From contig MGUU01000008.1 in assembly GCA_001800135.1 (NCBI GenBank), forward strand, positions 1 to 64,000: a stretch of DNA of 64,000 nucleotides, given 5' to 3'. Position numbers and translations under genes: made by a program. Below the pieces are notes generated by a model, which worked only from the letters and a program-made list of their open reading frames with translations, did no database searches and was not told the origin of the DNA. Shown piece by piece: positions 25,627 through 37,900 of the stretch. Source of the DNA: Elusimicrobia bacterium RIFCSPLOWO2_02_FULL_39_32. Lineage in GTDB: Bacteria; Elusimicrobiota; Elusimicrobia; 2-02-FULL-39-32. Within the stretch, counting starts at the first letter, position 1, and the number at the start of each line of letters is the position of its first letter.

Positions 25627-25678
25627 TCACTATTTTTTGATATTGCAGCATTAAATTTTCAATGATAGGATACAATCA

Positions 25679-25792
25679 ATGTTTTTTGAAAAAATTTTTA
25701 GGCAGCTGGAAAAAAGAAAAATAGATATGTTTGACATCGAAACCTTGAACAAAATAAGGGAAATGGAAGATGCAAAAGAAAAATTGGTTTAA
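25679..25792 (+). pseudogene. Possible remnant of a nucleotidyltransferase antitoxin-type gene
   Basis: A 37-codon frame (MFFEKIFRQLEKRKIDMFD then IETLNKIREME). The first half resembles the N-terminus of small MNT/AbiEii-type nucleotidyltransferases, and the second half resembles their C-terminus. The catalytic middle (GSxxxxxDxD) is absent. This looks like an in-frame internal deletion leaving both ends. It overlaps the next small frame by 23 nt, as the two genes of such modules often do. Similarity is judged by eye. Confidence 0.35.
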
Positions 25793-25943
25793 AGCTCTGG
25801 AAAAAGAGCGATTGAAGAGAAACCTCTCTCTTTCACTAAAAGAAAAATTGAAATTATTGGAAGAGATGAGAGAATTTACCAAAAAACTAATGCCTGAAAA
25901 AAATAAAAAAATTTGGCGTAAGCTTAAGGAAGAAGGCTGGTAA
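25770..25943 (+). CDS. Small charged helical protein, partner-like ORF
   Basis: 57 aa, very rich in Lys/Glu/Leu, predicted all-helical: MQKKNWFKALEKERLKRNLS at the start and KIWRKLKEEGW at the end. No membrane segment. Placed as the second frame of an overlapping pair with the nucleotidyltransferase-like remnant, it may be the surviving small partner of a decayed two-gene module. It ends 46 nt before the 3' end of the convergent giant gene. No family assigned. Confidence 0.4.
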   Translation: MQKKNWFKALEKERLKRNLSLSLKEKLKLLEEMREFTKKLMPEKNKKIWRKLKEEGW

Positions 25944-25989
25944 ACAGACTTTAAAAATCCAATCTTAACCTTGCATCCCAAAACCGATA

Positions 25990-28900
25990 TTATTGCTGCT
26001 GCGCGAAAACGCCTATTTCTTGAATATCTTCTTGCATATTAGTATCTAGGAGCGGTGTAGCATTCAATGAGTTTCCAATCAAGCTTAAGAAACTAATCAC
26101 AGCATTCTTTAAATTCTCATACTGTTCAATATTGTCCAATAACTCTTTTAGATTGCCAACCAAATTTCGTGGGATAAAAAGCCTTAGGGGAACTGAACTT
26201 TTCTGCCTCACTGTTCCCACTATTTCATCCAAAACAGCTGGATCTAAAGAATAATTCCCTTCTCTAAACCTGATTAGTCCTGGATCAGCTTTAACTTCAA
26301 GGCTAATCCCTCTCTTAACAGAAAGACGATTGATGGCCCAAATCTCTGCCTCAGATAAATTGCCGCTTAATATGGTAAGTCTGGAATTAGAAACCCCTTT
26401 CGCGCTCAGATGATAAGCGGAAATAATTTGCTCTGCATATCTGACTTTATTTTTAACTAAAGGATCCAAGAGAGCCACAGTGCTGGAATAATCTTCCATC
26501 TTGGACTTTACAAGAACATTCTGGAACTTGTCATTCTTAAATCCAGCCAAAACAACTTGGCTTAAAGAACGGTTTATTTCTTTAGAAGACATTGTGCTGC
26601 CAGTCTCCTCCTGCAATTTTTGTCCAAGATATTCATAGAACTCTTGCGGATCATCTACGGCGCGAAGAAGATCTAAAGCAGGATTAGATATCCCTTTATC
26701 CCCAAGAACAGTTTGAACGTCTAAAGATTGAGCAGTGTTTTGTAAAATCATAGGGACTATTTTTTGCATGTTTGAAAAACTATACAGTCGCTCCTCTTTT
26801 TCAAGTTTAGATATTGCGCGCGCAAAACCATCTGAAATTGAATAGGTTCGGCTATTTTTAGAACTTGAACTTTTTTTAACTTGGATTCCTTTAGCCTCTT
26901 TAAAAGTTTTTCCAATTTTAGCAGAGCCTAAATAGTTGGCGAACTGATGCGTTGGAAATGAAAGGAGTAGGACAGTTAAATTCTCCAGCCACGGAATATT
27001 CACTCCAAGCGCATGGAAAAAAGTTGTGGCAAGAATAGGCAAAACAAAGATGTTCACTGCGCTCACCAAACCTGCAACCACCACATTTCCAAAAGGAGCT
27101 TTTTCCGGCTGACCTTTAATTCTAAAATAAATAAATTCCGCCAAATGAGCAAGCCAGAAGGATCCCCAAACTAAACCATTGAATGTCTCAAATGAAGGAA
27201 GAGAAACATTCCCTGTGAAAAGCAAGTGCAGCAGATTTTCAATGGCAAGCGCAAACGCAACTGTACCTATAAAAAGAAGATTCTCTCTTAAAGAAGCTTT
27301 TCTCACATATTCTTCTGCTGTATATTGAATACTAAACCAGCGGGGGAGCAGCCCATCTCTTACAAAATTAAGCGTGGCAGTAGCAGTTGTTTTTCCTTCG
27401 AAACTTCTGATGATGGTAAGAATTTTTGCAAGTCCAATCATACGGCTGGAAAAACCGCGTTCATTATCGTACCACGCGTCAAAGGATAGAAATTCTCCCT
27501 CAACTCGAACGCTGTTTAAATCTAAAACACTTGAATGAAGATATCCTTTAACTTCATCAGAATCAATAGGATAAGGTTTGTCATGCAGATGAAAAATTCC
27601 GCTCATTTCCGGTCTTTCATAAGCCTGACGAAATATCTCTTTAACATCTTCGGTTGGAATCCCAACATACTCAGGCTTTAATTTTATTCTTACATTTACA
27701 ACTGAAGCTCCGCCATACCCTTCTCTTAAAGCCACAGCTGTGGTTCTTCCGATGAGTTCAGGCATTGCTTTGCCAATAGTCTGTCCAGCTCCAGAGCTGC
27801 TTAAGAGCATGGTTCTGGCTGCGGCAAACATTCTTTCCATTACATCATGCAAAGGTCCATGATTTAATCTTTGATCATTAGTAAGTTCATGCAAAGTAAT
27901 AGCGCTTACAAAATCAGCCATGTGCTTAACAAAGTAAAGAGCAACAGCCAAAGCGCCAGTTGTACAACTTCCAAGGGTGAATATCTCTTCTGCCCGGATC
28001 AGCTCTTGCAAAGCCTTATCTTGTAAATTCATGGCCCCTGGAATCACAAGCAGGGATTCTCCCTTTCCCGGATTGCCATAAATCATAATGTCACCTTGAA
28101 TTTCAAACCAATCTTTTTCTTTAAAACGATGGTACCCGCTTCCTGCTGCATGCAGATAGATTGGATGAAACCCCTTTGCCCTTAATTCAGCAATTTGTCT
28201 TTCCAAACCGCTAAGACTTGAGCCGTCAAAAACATCAATCCTAAGCCATCCTTTTTCATTGTTTCCGGCCAAAATCACAAAAGTGTTTGTTTTATCATCC
28301 CAGCCAGCATACTCAAATTTTATTCCGGGTCTTCCATAAACAGTATCGTTATTCAAAGCTTTCGCAGTAGCAATGACTTTTTCTTCTGTTGGTTTATAAA
28401 GAGTAACTCCCAAAATATTCACATTAGGATCCCCAATCGCTGCCAGAAGCATATTTTTGCCAGTGCGTCCTCCAACAGCGCTAATGATTAGATCAGCTTT
28501 TCCGCCATTCATCTCTTTAATTCTGGGTTTGGGTTCCAAGGGAACTACAGAAGGCAGGATAGAATAGGTTGCAGTTTGTCTCTTATTTTTGCTATTTCCT
28601 GGATTATCTTCCGCATCTTGCGCTAAATTCTCAATCATCGCTTGAGCAAGTCCTGATTCTCCCATCCAAATAGGAAGCGCCCAAAGCCGTCCTTTCCCTG
28701 TAATTTGAGGTTTACTAATCATGGCTAAAACTGGATTGTCAACCATATCTAAAGATGCTAAAGCTTCTTCTGTAACTTCAATTCTTCCGCCAGAAGCCCT
28801 AACCATTTCTCCAACCAAAGCAATGACCGCATCTCTTTCCAACTCTTCATCAAATTCAATTACAAAATTATGCAGATCACCTTCCAGACGAGTGGGGGTC

Positions 28901-31900
28901 TCAACTCTATAACCATCTGTTCTATAACTTACAGCAAATTCTGAATTGCGCAAAGGCACTGTGCTAAATATCCGAATGCTGGTATCATCTAAACCGCGCA
29001 ACGCTAAAGATTCTTTTAAATAATTTTTAAGAATTAATAAACCATCCATAGATGGCCGCACATGCCGTACCCCATTGAGATGATATGGCTCTCTTAAAGC
29101 CTCATAAGCGCTCATATCCTCTAAATCGTCGCTAACGACCAATATAGAATCAATATTATCTTCATTTAATATCTTGGAATCTTTAAGAATGGATTCACTG
29201 GAAATTTTAATTTTAGCTCCTTGAATATAGAGGTAGGTAAACCCCTGTTTTTCAAAATCGTTCTTATATTTTTCAAATTTTTTTACGTCAAAACCATCCA
29301 GATAGATGCGAATATGTTTAGGCAAACGTTTTTTAATCGCATGATAGAGAAATAAGACATCGCTCACATTCTTAACTCCATAAAAATTAAGAGAGAGTCT
29401 CTCATCTCCCATGAGATCAATGACTAGACTGGATGCAAAATGATCCAAAGGATTTCGCTGATTTGAATCAAATGGAATGTCGGATATTTCAACAGCTACC
29501 CTATTATAAACTCCCTTGGATTCTCTTTTTAATTTGGCTACTGGCGCTGGGATATATCTTTGACCTTCCGGCACCATTTTTCTATCGCTTTTAAATGGTT
29601 TCTTATCACTATCAGAAGAAGAAACAGATTTTTCTTTATCCCTTTCTAAAGACTCCTCTCTTTTATACTTATCCGGATCTTGAACCGCATCTAAAACAGC
29701 AGCTGCCCAAACATTTGCAAAGTCATAACCAAATAGGACTGTTACGGTTCTATGATCCACTATCACACTCCTAGGATCAAAATAGATAGAGCTCTCCCCT
29801 TGCACAAGACTAGGTCTTAAAGAATCGTATGGCTCTAAAACTTTAAGCCGCGAACCAGAAGCCTCTGCCACTTTTTTTAACCTTGAAACAACCTCCTCTT
29901 TAGTTAACTTTCGATCTAAAGTAAATGTGACTGCGGTTAAATGCGCATCGTACTGGCTGGATTGTACCTGAAGATAGCCTTTCCTCATTACTTTGGGCAA
30001 AAGATTTGCCATAGGAGCTGGAAGAATTTTACTGCCAACCACAATATCATGGCTCCTGTCGCGAGTAGGGTCAATAGCAGAATTGGTATGGACCACATGA
30101 CCTAACATATCCAAATCAGCAAATGCTGTTCGAGTTAAATTTACAGCCATCTCTACTGGAGTCATTTCATCAGTTGCCATGACAATATTTTTTGCTCCCA
30201 TTTGCCGATGGTGTTCAGGATCAATTTGACCGCCTGCTGCTTTATGAGCATAAATTACTGTATCTATTCCAAGTTTTTGCCAATTAGGAAGGACTTTGTT
30301 TGGATCTATTTTTTCTCCCTTCTTTATAGTTCCAAGAGCTTTGCTAAAAATGACTTTAATTGGAGAGGAGTGATTGATAATGATTGAATCTCCATCAGGA
30401 GCGATTTCAATATCGCTTTGCGGCATGATTTGGCGCAAATAGGCTACAAAGACATTTGTATCTAAAGGATTTTCCGTTGTTTCTTCCACATAGATATATT
30501 TAAGTATAACATCCTCTTTGCCGCGAAGCTGTTTGATTAATTGTCCTGAAACAACTTCATCTCCTCCATAAATCCCAATAATTTTTGGTTCGCTCTTTTT
30601 CCCTGTTTTTTCAGGATGCTGCGGAATTGATTGCGCGCTAAGGTTAACTTGATCTTGTCTTTGTTGAAGGGTTTTCAAATAAAAGTCATTTTCAAATTCA
30701 TCTTTTTCCCGTCTTTCAGCAGAACTCTGAATCTCTTTCAAAATATTGTCTGCTGCTACCCAGTCTGGAATCCATGCGCGAAGTGTCACTAAACGGCCAT
30801 TCCCCTGCACAGAAATGCTTTTATCTAAAATAAGAGGCTTATCATGTTCTTGCACGCTGATAGAATTAGGGATCCAGCCTCCTTCAGCAAAATAGATGGG
30901 CCAGCCTTGCAAATTAGCAGACCGTAAAATTTCCATCATTCCTTCAACATCCATTTTAATTCCTTCATCTAATATTAGATTTAACTGCGCATATCCTGCG
31001 CCTTCATGCGTATGAGACTCCCATTTTTCACCAAGACCTTTTTTAACTCCATGGAGCCGAAGATTTCTTGCGGCCTGATCTGATTTTTTCTGCAAGATAT
31101 GGCTTTCACCTGGAACCACTGAGATCAGTTCCCATTGTTTTAATTTATGGTTAAGAGCTCCATCTAAATACTCAATAAGGGGGGAAAGAGCAGTTGTGAG
31201 TCCTGTATTGTGATAGCGAACACGAGGTTTTGGGTTTGTATCTACAGGAGGATCCAATTCAGGATTTAGAACATGCGCCATTCTTCCTTCGTGCCAAGGT
31301 CGTTGACGTGGATCATCATCAAAATCATCTGGATCCTGGTCTGTTAAAAAAATAACATCTTTTGGTGATTCGCTTGAATATGAAACATATTTACCAGGTT
31401 TAATTACAATGGTTTTAGTCTGGCCTTGAGAATAGATGGAGATGCTCCATTCACTATTGCTCTGGAATTTGTCAACCTTTAGATCAAACTGAAACCTGCC
31501 TTGATAGGGGTTAGCTTTTAAATGGTCATAAAAGGCCTGGAACTCATTATCATTGTTAATTCCATAAATAGTTGAAATTTCAAAATTAGGATTAAACCCC
31601 TGTCCTCTTTTATCTCCCAATGCTCTGCGTACAATTTGTACAGCTGTATTTTTTATTGACAAGTTATCTCTCTTGCCAAATGCTCCATCCACATCTAACA
31701 CGATCTCTACTGGGACCATGAGAGTAACTTCGGTTGGTTCATCTTTTTCATCTTCTAAGATCGGAGCAAGATGATGCAGCGCTAATTCTTTAGCGTTGGA
31801 TTGCGTAGGCTGCGCCTCAGGAGCATTTTTCTCATCCCGGGCTAGTTTTAGTTTCCGAATCAGGTAAGGCCTAATCCCACCCCAAATAAGAGTAAAATAA

Positions 31901-34900
31901 ATCTCTTCCAAAAGAATTTCTCTGATCGCTCGTTTATCTCTTACTGAACTGGATGGTTCATTCTCAACATGGAGAATATCAGTTAATTCCATTAAAATTT
32001 TTTCCATTTGTCTTTCCCATGGATATGACGATTCTATTAATCCCTGTTTAAAAGAGAATGCTGAATTAATCTCATCATCTGAAGTGTCTGAACTCAAATC
32101 CCTCTTAATGTCCTGATATAGATCTTTTAAACGCCTAATCTCTTCAACTAAGGATGGGTTATCATAGGCCAAATCCTCCATCATGCTTAAGATCATGTTT
32201 TCAGAGGAGTCAGTTTTTATTTTTTCCTGAATTCCAGCCATCTCCTGCAAAACATCATTTCTATTTTTTCCAAGAATTCCTGGTTGTGAAGGAGCGGACT
32301 CTAAGGCAAGGATCGCTTTTGAGTAAATTTCTGGATCTATTGAGTCTAAATTTCTATTGAGCGCAATATCCCTTAATGTCCATATTGCTCTTATTTTTCC
32401 AGATAAAAAAACATTCTCATCCTTAATTGCCCGAGCTGCATCCTCTAAGAGTCTCTTCCAATAGCGCTGAACTTCTTCAAGTTCTTGAGGACTATATTGA
32501 GCACGCGCTGTTTCTGTTGGCCAAATAACATGGCGCAATAGGACAGATTCATATTCAGTTAATTTGAAATGTCTGGTAAGTTTTGAATAAAGAGAGCTCA
32601 ATTGATTTTTGTCAAGATCATGAAAAGTTCCTTTATCACCCACCACACCCTGTATCAGCCCTTTAACCTTTTCATCTTTGATTTGATCCATTGCAACTCT
32701 TAAAGGAGCATAGCGCAAACCAATTAGAATTTGAGAGGCTGGAATGAGACGCTTACTGTTTGCAAAAAGGTTGGAAAGAAGAGACTGGCTAAAAATTTTA
32801 TACCAGGAAACTCCATGACGTTTAAGTTGCTCATCTGCAGAATAGAGTTCATGCAATTTATTCAGAGCTTGCGTTAAAGATTCAATAGAAGAAGATTGAT
32901 TCTCATCTTCCCATGAGTTCCAAAATTCATTGATTGCGCGATTGATCGCTTTTTGTCTGCCAGTCCATTCCAAAGGTTTTATTGAGGTTGGAGCATATTT
33001 CCCACGAAATCTCCATGCCAATTCTCCTCCCATGGAAGCTGGCACAGCAAAGAAAAATTCCCCTTTCCATTGATTTTTCTTAATATTTTTGGAAAATGCT
33101 TCTGCCCGGCGCACAGCATCCTCTAAAGTATGAATATTCATTTTCCAGTTGCCTCCGGAAACTCCTCGAACCGCTTTTCCTTTGGCTAATGCATTTTCAG
33201 CAAAACGATCTGAAATTCGATCCGGATCTCCTGGTATAATGCTTCTGGTTCCAATTAAGCCTCCAATTACTTCCGGCAGTCTTCTTAATAAAGAAAGCCA
33301 TGTGCGTCTTTCCCATCCACCGCTTTGACCATAAACTGAAGAGGGTTTTACACTTCCTCCATAGAGTATCCCAACAGGGATTGGATCAGATTCAGAAAGA
33401 GAAGCTCCTCCTTGTTCCTTAATATGTTCTCTAATCGCTCCAGCAATAATTTGATTCGCCTCATGCATCTGATCTGCGGACATGCTAGTTCCAGAACCAA
33501 TAAAATCAATTGGCTCATAAGCAATTTTAATTTTTGGCAGATCCCTTAAACTGATCCCGTTCAATACCGCTTTGGTTTGCTTATGTAAACCCTGTTTCCA
33601 ATCTCCTTCTGCGCGATTTCTCTCTCCTATAGCAATCACAGGAATTAAACCATTGCGTATCACAGCCAAAGCTTGTTCATTGACTATAGGATCTCCTACT
33701 CCAAAAAATCGTCGGACCTCTGAGTGACCAATCAGAACATAGGTATATCCATCCCTTTTTACTTGTGTTAGATATGGATCAGAAAAATCCTCCAGATCCT
33801 GAAGAGCAAAATGGAGATTTGTGGGTTCAGCCTGCTGTCCGGGATTAAATAGTCTATTTTCCGATATGACATTTCCAACTCTGGTTAAATCCAGGTTTGC
33901 AGGAATTAAAACAGTTGTCATTTCTCTTAAATTTGAATTTTCTGCTAGGGCGGATTGAATAATTGCAGCGGTTTGTATGGAACTATTGCCATGAATTTTT
34001 GTGAAGTCAACTACTGCCATGGGCGGCCCGCGGAGAGCTCCCACAGGAGTTGGGGCACGCGCATGGTAAAATTTAGAAATTATCTCTAACATTTTTTGGA
34101 TTCCGTTCGGATCTTTAGCTACTGTTTCTGAGCCGATGAATATTCCATCTACCTCATGCGCTAATTTTTTAAGATAATCCGAAAGTTGAGAGCGTTCTGG
34201 AGTTTTCCCTCCTAAAAGAATCTTAACCCGATCAGCTTCCTCTTGAAAAAGTTGGCGCAAGTGTGGTTTTGAAGCCTGAGCAATCTCTCCTTTACTTCTT
34301 AACATAGGATATAGCGCATTACCTGCAGCTCTATAGAACCCATGCGCATCCTCTTTAGAAAGAAGAATTGGATTCCCTTCCTTATCAATTACTTGTGGAA
34401 CAACTACTGCGCTCCTTAGAGCCTTAGGCTGATTGACAAAACCCATGAGCTTTTCCCGAAACTCTCTTTTAAAACGATTTTCCAGACTATCTCTTTTCAA
34501 ATTTCCGGTATCATCTCTCTTCAAATCTTCTTCAGATAGGTTCACCACAATGATTGCAGCTAAAGTTTCTCCTTTGCCTTTAACTGCTCTTTGGATTTTT
34601 CTAGCAACTGTGACATTTGATTCGCCTGAAAGGCTAGCTGTTCCTTTTCTAGGATCAGGTATCAAAGCATAAGAAGCTCCTACATTCAAAGCTAAAGCTT
34701 TTGAAGTCTGACCAGTGAAAGCGCCGGAAGATTCAGGAGAAATATCCCGAACTCCCATGAAAAGTCCTGTTTCAGAAAAACGATCCCTAAAAATGGGCTG
34801 AACTTCTTTAGTTGGTTTTCTTTTGGAAAGCTCTTTATTCCAGAGACCCTGAAACTCATCATCTCTTACCTGTCTAAAATCATAGTGATCACTTAATTCT

Positions 34901-37900
34901 GAAGAAATCGCGCTAAAAAAATTCCTGTTATACTTAAGCATATCCATGCTGTCATCATGAATCTTTAGATAAAATTCATGCATAAGAGTAGAAAGATGGC
35001 TAAAATCAGTTAGCGTCACATTGCCATTACTATCCAATCCGTAAGATTGGTCTATCTTATGATCTGGATTGTGGATGCCTCTTGAATACATCTCTTTTTC
35101 CAATTGATAGACAGAATCAATTAGAGCTCTTTTGGCTTTTAAAGAAACTCTTTTACTTTTAAAAGGCCTATTTAAAAGAGTCACTTTTTCCTGTATGATG
35201 ACGAACTCATAAAACACGCTTCTACCATCAATGACCAAATGCACGTTGCGCAGTAAGCTCATTGGGGCAGAAATTCCTCCCAAATATTTTTTTGCTAATG
35301 CAAACCCATGCAGCACTTTATTCAAATCTTTTTTTGGAACTTTAATGACATAGGGAATTTTTGGATCAGAAGGTATAAAAACATCCATAAATTCACCTGA
35401 ACGATCTATGCTAAGAGGGCCTAAATCCATTTCTCGTGCATTAGCATCTGTTATCATGCCCTCAACAATCTTGGTAACTTCATCGCCTGATGATTCATCT
35501 GAAACAAGCGCAAAGTGAAAAGCAAATAGATGAAACGGCAAGAAAACAAGATTTACAAACAAGTGAGAGATAAAATGAGCATCTCTTCTAGCAGCGTTCT
35601 GGTCATATTGCTTTCTTAGTAATAAGGAAATTCCTTGAGCCATGAAACCAAATAGCGCCATGTTCATTCGTATGAACCCTAGTCCCATCCAACGAACCGT
35701 AAACTCTAAAGCGCCTCTCCAACCCTGACTATAGGTATGTTGGTTAAAAAGAAAAGTTCTGTAATCCTGCTCAATTGATTCAAATTCCTGAACAGGGGCA
35801 ACTAAAAGAGCTGCATAGGAGAGAACTATTGTTTTGGATAGGATTATAGAGAAACTATTTTTAGATGAGGACAATCGTTGAAACCATTCATAAGCAATTA
35901 AATCTTTAGAAGCTAATCCCAAACTACTTGCTGTTGTAAGAGCTATTCCACCTCTTTTTACAAAGCTAGAAGCGCTCTTTGTTGTAGAGATGAGCGCGCT
36001 ATCTCCTTGAGGGTCAATGCTCTTTCTTGCTGATCTACTTGTTTGTTCTACTCCTCGGAAAATACCTTTTCTTGCAGAAGTAGTCACTTTCTCAACTGTG
36101 TGACTAATATTTCTAGCAGAGACCTTTACTTTATCCATTGAGTGAATAAACCTCTTTGCATTGGATCGCAAATGAGGCACAAATCCAACAGGAGAAGAAT
36201 CCAGTCGTGCTACAGTGAGGATTTTTTTCCTATCTTTAGATAAATTAAGATCATAAGCAACTTTTGCTTCCTCTTTTTTTAAAATAACGCGCCTTAAATA
36301 ATCGCTTAATAACTGAACTTCTATTTTAAATTTGATGCCCAGTGATCCAGTTAAAGAATAAAAAACAGTTTGCGCATTGACTGGGTCAAATGCAGCAATG
36401 AGACTTGCCGCAAATAGCCGAACTCGATCTGGCCACATTAATTGAGAAACAAAAAGTTTTTCTCCATCAAAAAGTTTTTCTAAAGGCGTTTTTTCTTGGG
36501 TAAAAACAGATAAATATTCTGTGCCCTTTTCAGATTCAATTCTAGTTATCTTTGGAGCAAGGGTGATAACTGCTGCATTTGATTTTTTAAGAAGCTCTTC
36601 CATCCCTTGGGAATGGAATCCGCCGGTAATGAAAACCGACACTTTCGCATTTTCTTTGGAAATGGCTTGAAGTAAGTTTCTAGACATCGCTTCATCTCTA
36701 AGATGAGCGTATTCATAAAAGGAGGCGATCTTCTCAAGTTGCGGGAAAAATCGAGTTGACTCTTGAGGATCAAATTCTAAATGGCTATTTGATAATTCCT
36801 GAATCTTTTCCTTTGTTGGATATCTCAGACCCTGGGAAGGAGCATGATTTTGAAGGGAAAAATTTTTGTATTCTTTCCATTCTTCAGGCCCCAACTCGTA
36901 ATCAAGTAATTTTTTCGTAAGATAGAGCTGATAAGATTGAGCAACTAAATTTTTTTCTTGCTCACTCTGGCAAAGGGATTCATAAGCTAATCTTTCCATT
37001 TTCTTTAATTCAGCAATTAACTTATCAGCGGAAATAGTCTCTGCTGCCAGAATATAACGGATATAAGACTCCATTGCAGGATATGCCTTGCAATCAAGTC
37101 CTGAATTCTTACAGAGCTGGATGAGATAATTGTAAAAAGCAGCATGCTGTATATGACCTAAGCGATAAGCCACGCTGCTTTTAAGGAGACGATTCATTTG
37201 GGGAGATGTGAGTTTCTGAACTAAAATCTGAATCATGGCTTTGCGCTCTTTTTCTACTTGAGCAAAATCCAGTTTTTCTTCCATCATAAGAGCTTTTCTA
37301 AATGCGCTGATTTCTTGAGAAACTTTCTCTTGCTCTTCTGTAAGCGCTTTCAGATATTCTCCAAGCCGAATCTCATGCTTGCGGTAAGATTCAACCTTTT
37401 GATCTAAGGCTAAAAGTTTTGCGTTATAAATCTTTTCTTTTATTTGAGAAATTTGTGATATTTGTTGTTCAATATCCCTCTTCAAATTTTCAGCTTGTGA
37501 AACAGATTCTTTATAAGCCTGAACGTGGCTATGGTAAAGTTTTGAATCATCAATTCCAATAAATTTTGGGATAGCGGTTGAACTTGTGAGCGCGGCGTGA
37601 ATAGCTCCGGAAATTTTATTTTCTTTAAGCAAATAATCAGCAACTTTGCGCACTGATTCTTGATTTTTATAATTACGGAAATTGGAAAGCTGAATGGGTT
37701 CAAAAGCGCCTTCTAAACCTACAAAACTAATTTTTTCTTGGATGATCAGAGCTTGCAGAGAATTGGCTATATTTTTTTGAGCTTCCTCATTCTGATGCGC
37801 ATCCTGAATATGTAATATAAGCGGGTCGCTCGCTTTCCATTTAGGCGGGAAATAGGCGCGCTTAAAATTAGAGAATTGAAGGGGCAGAACCACTGGCAAT

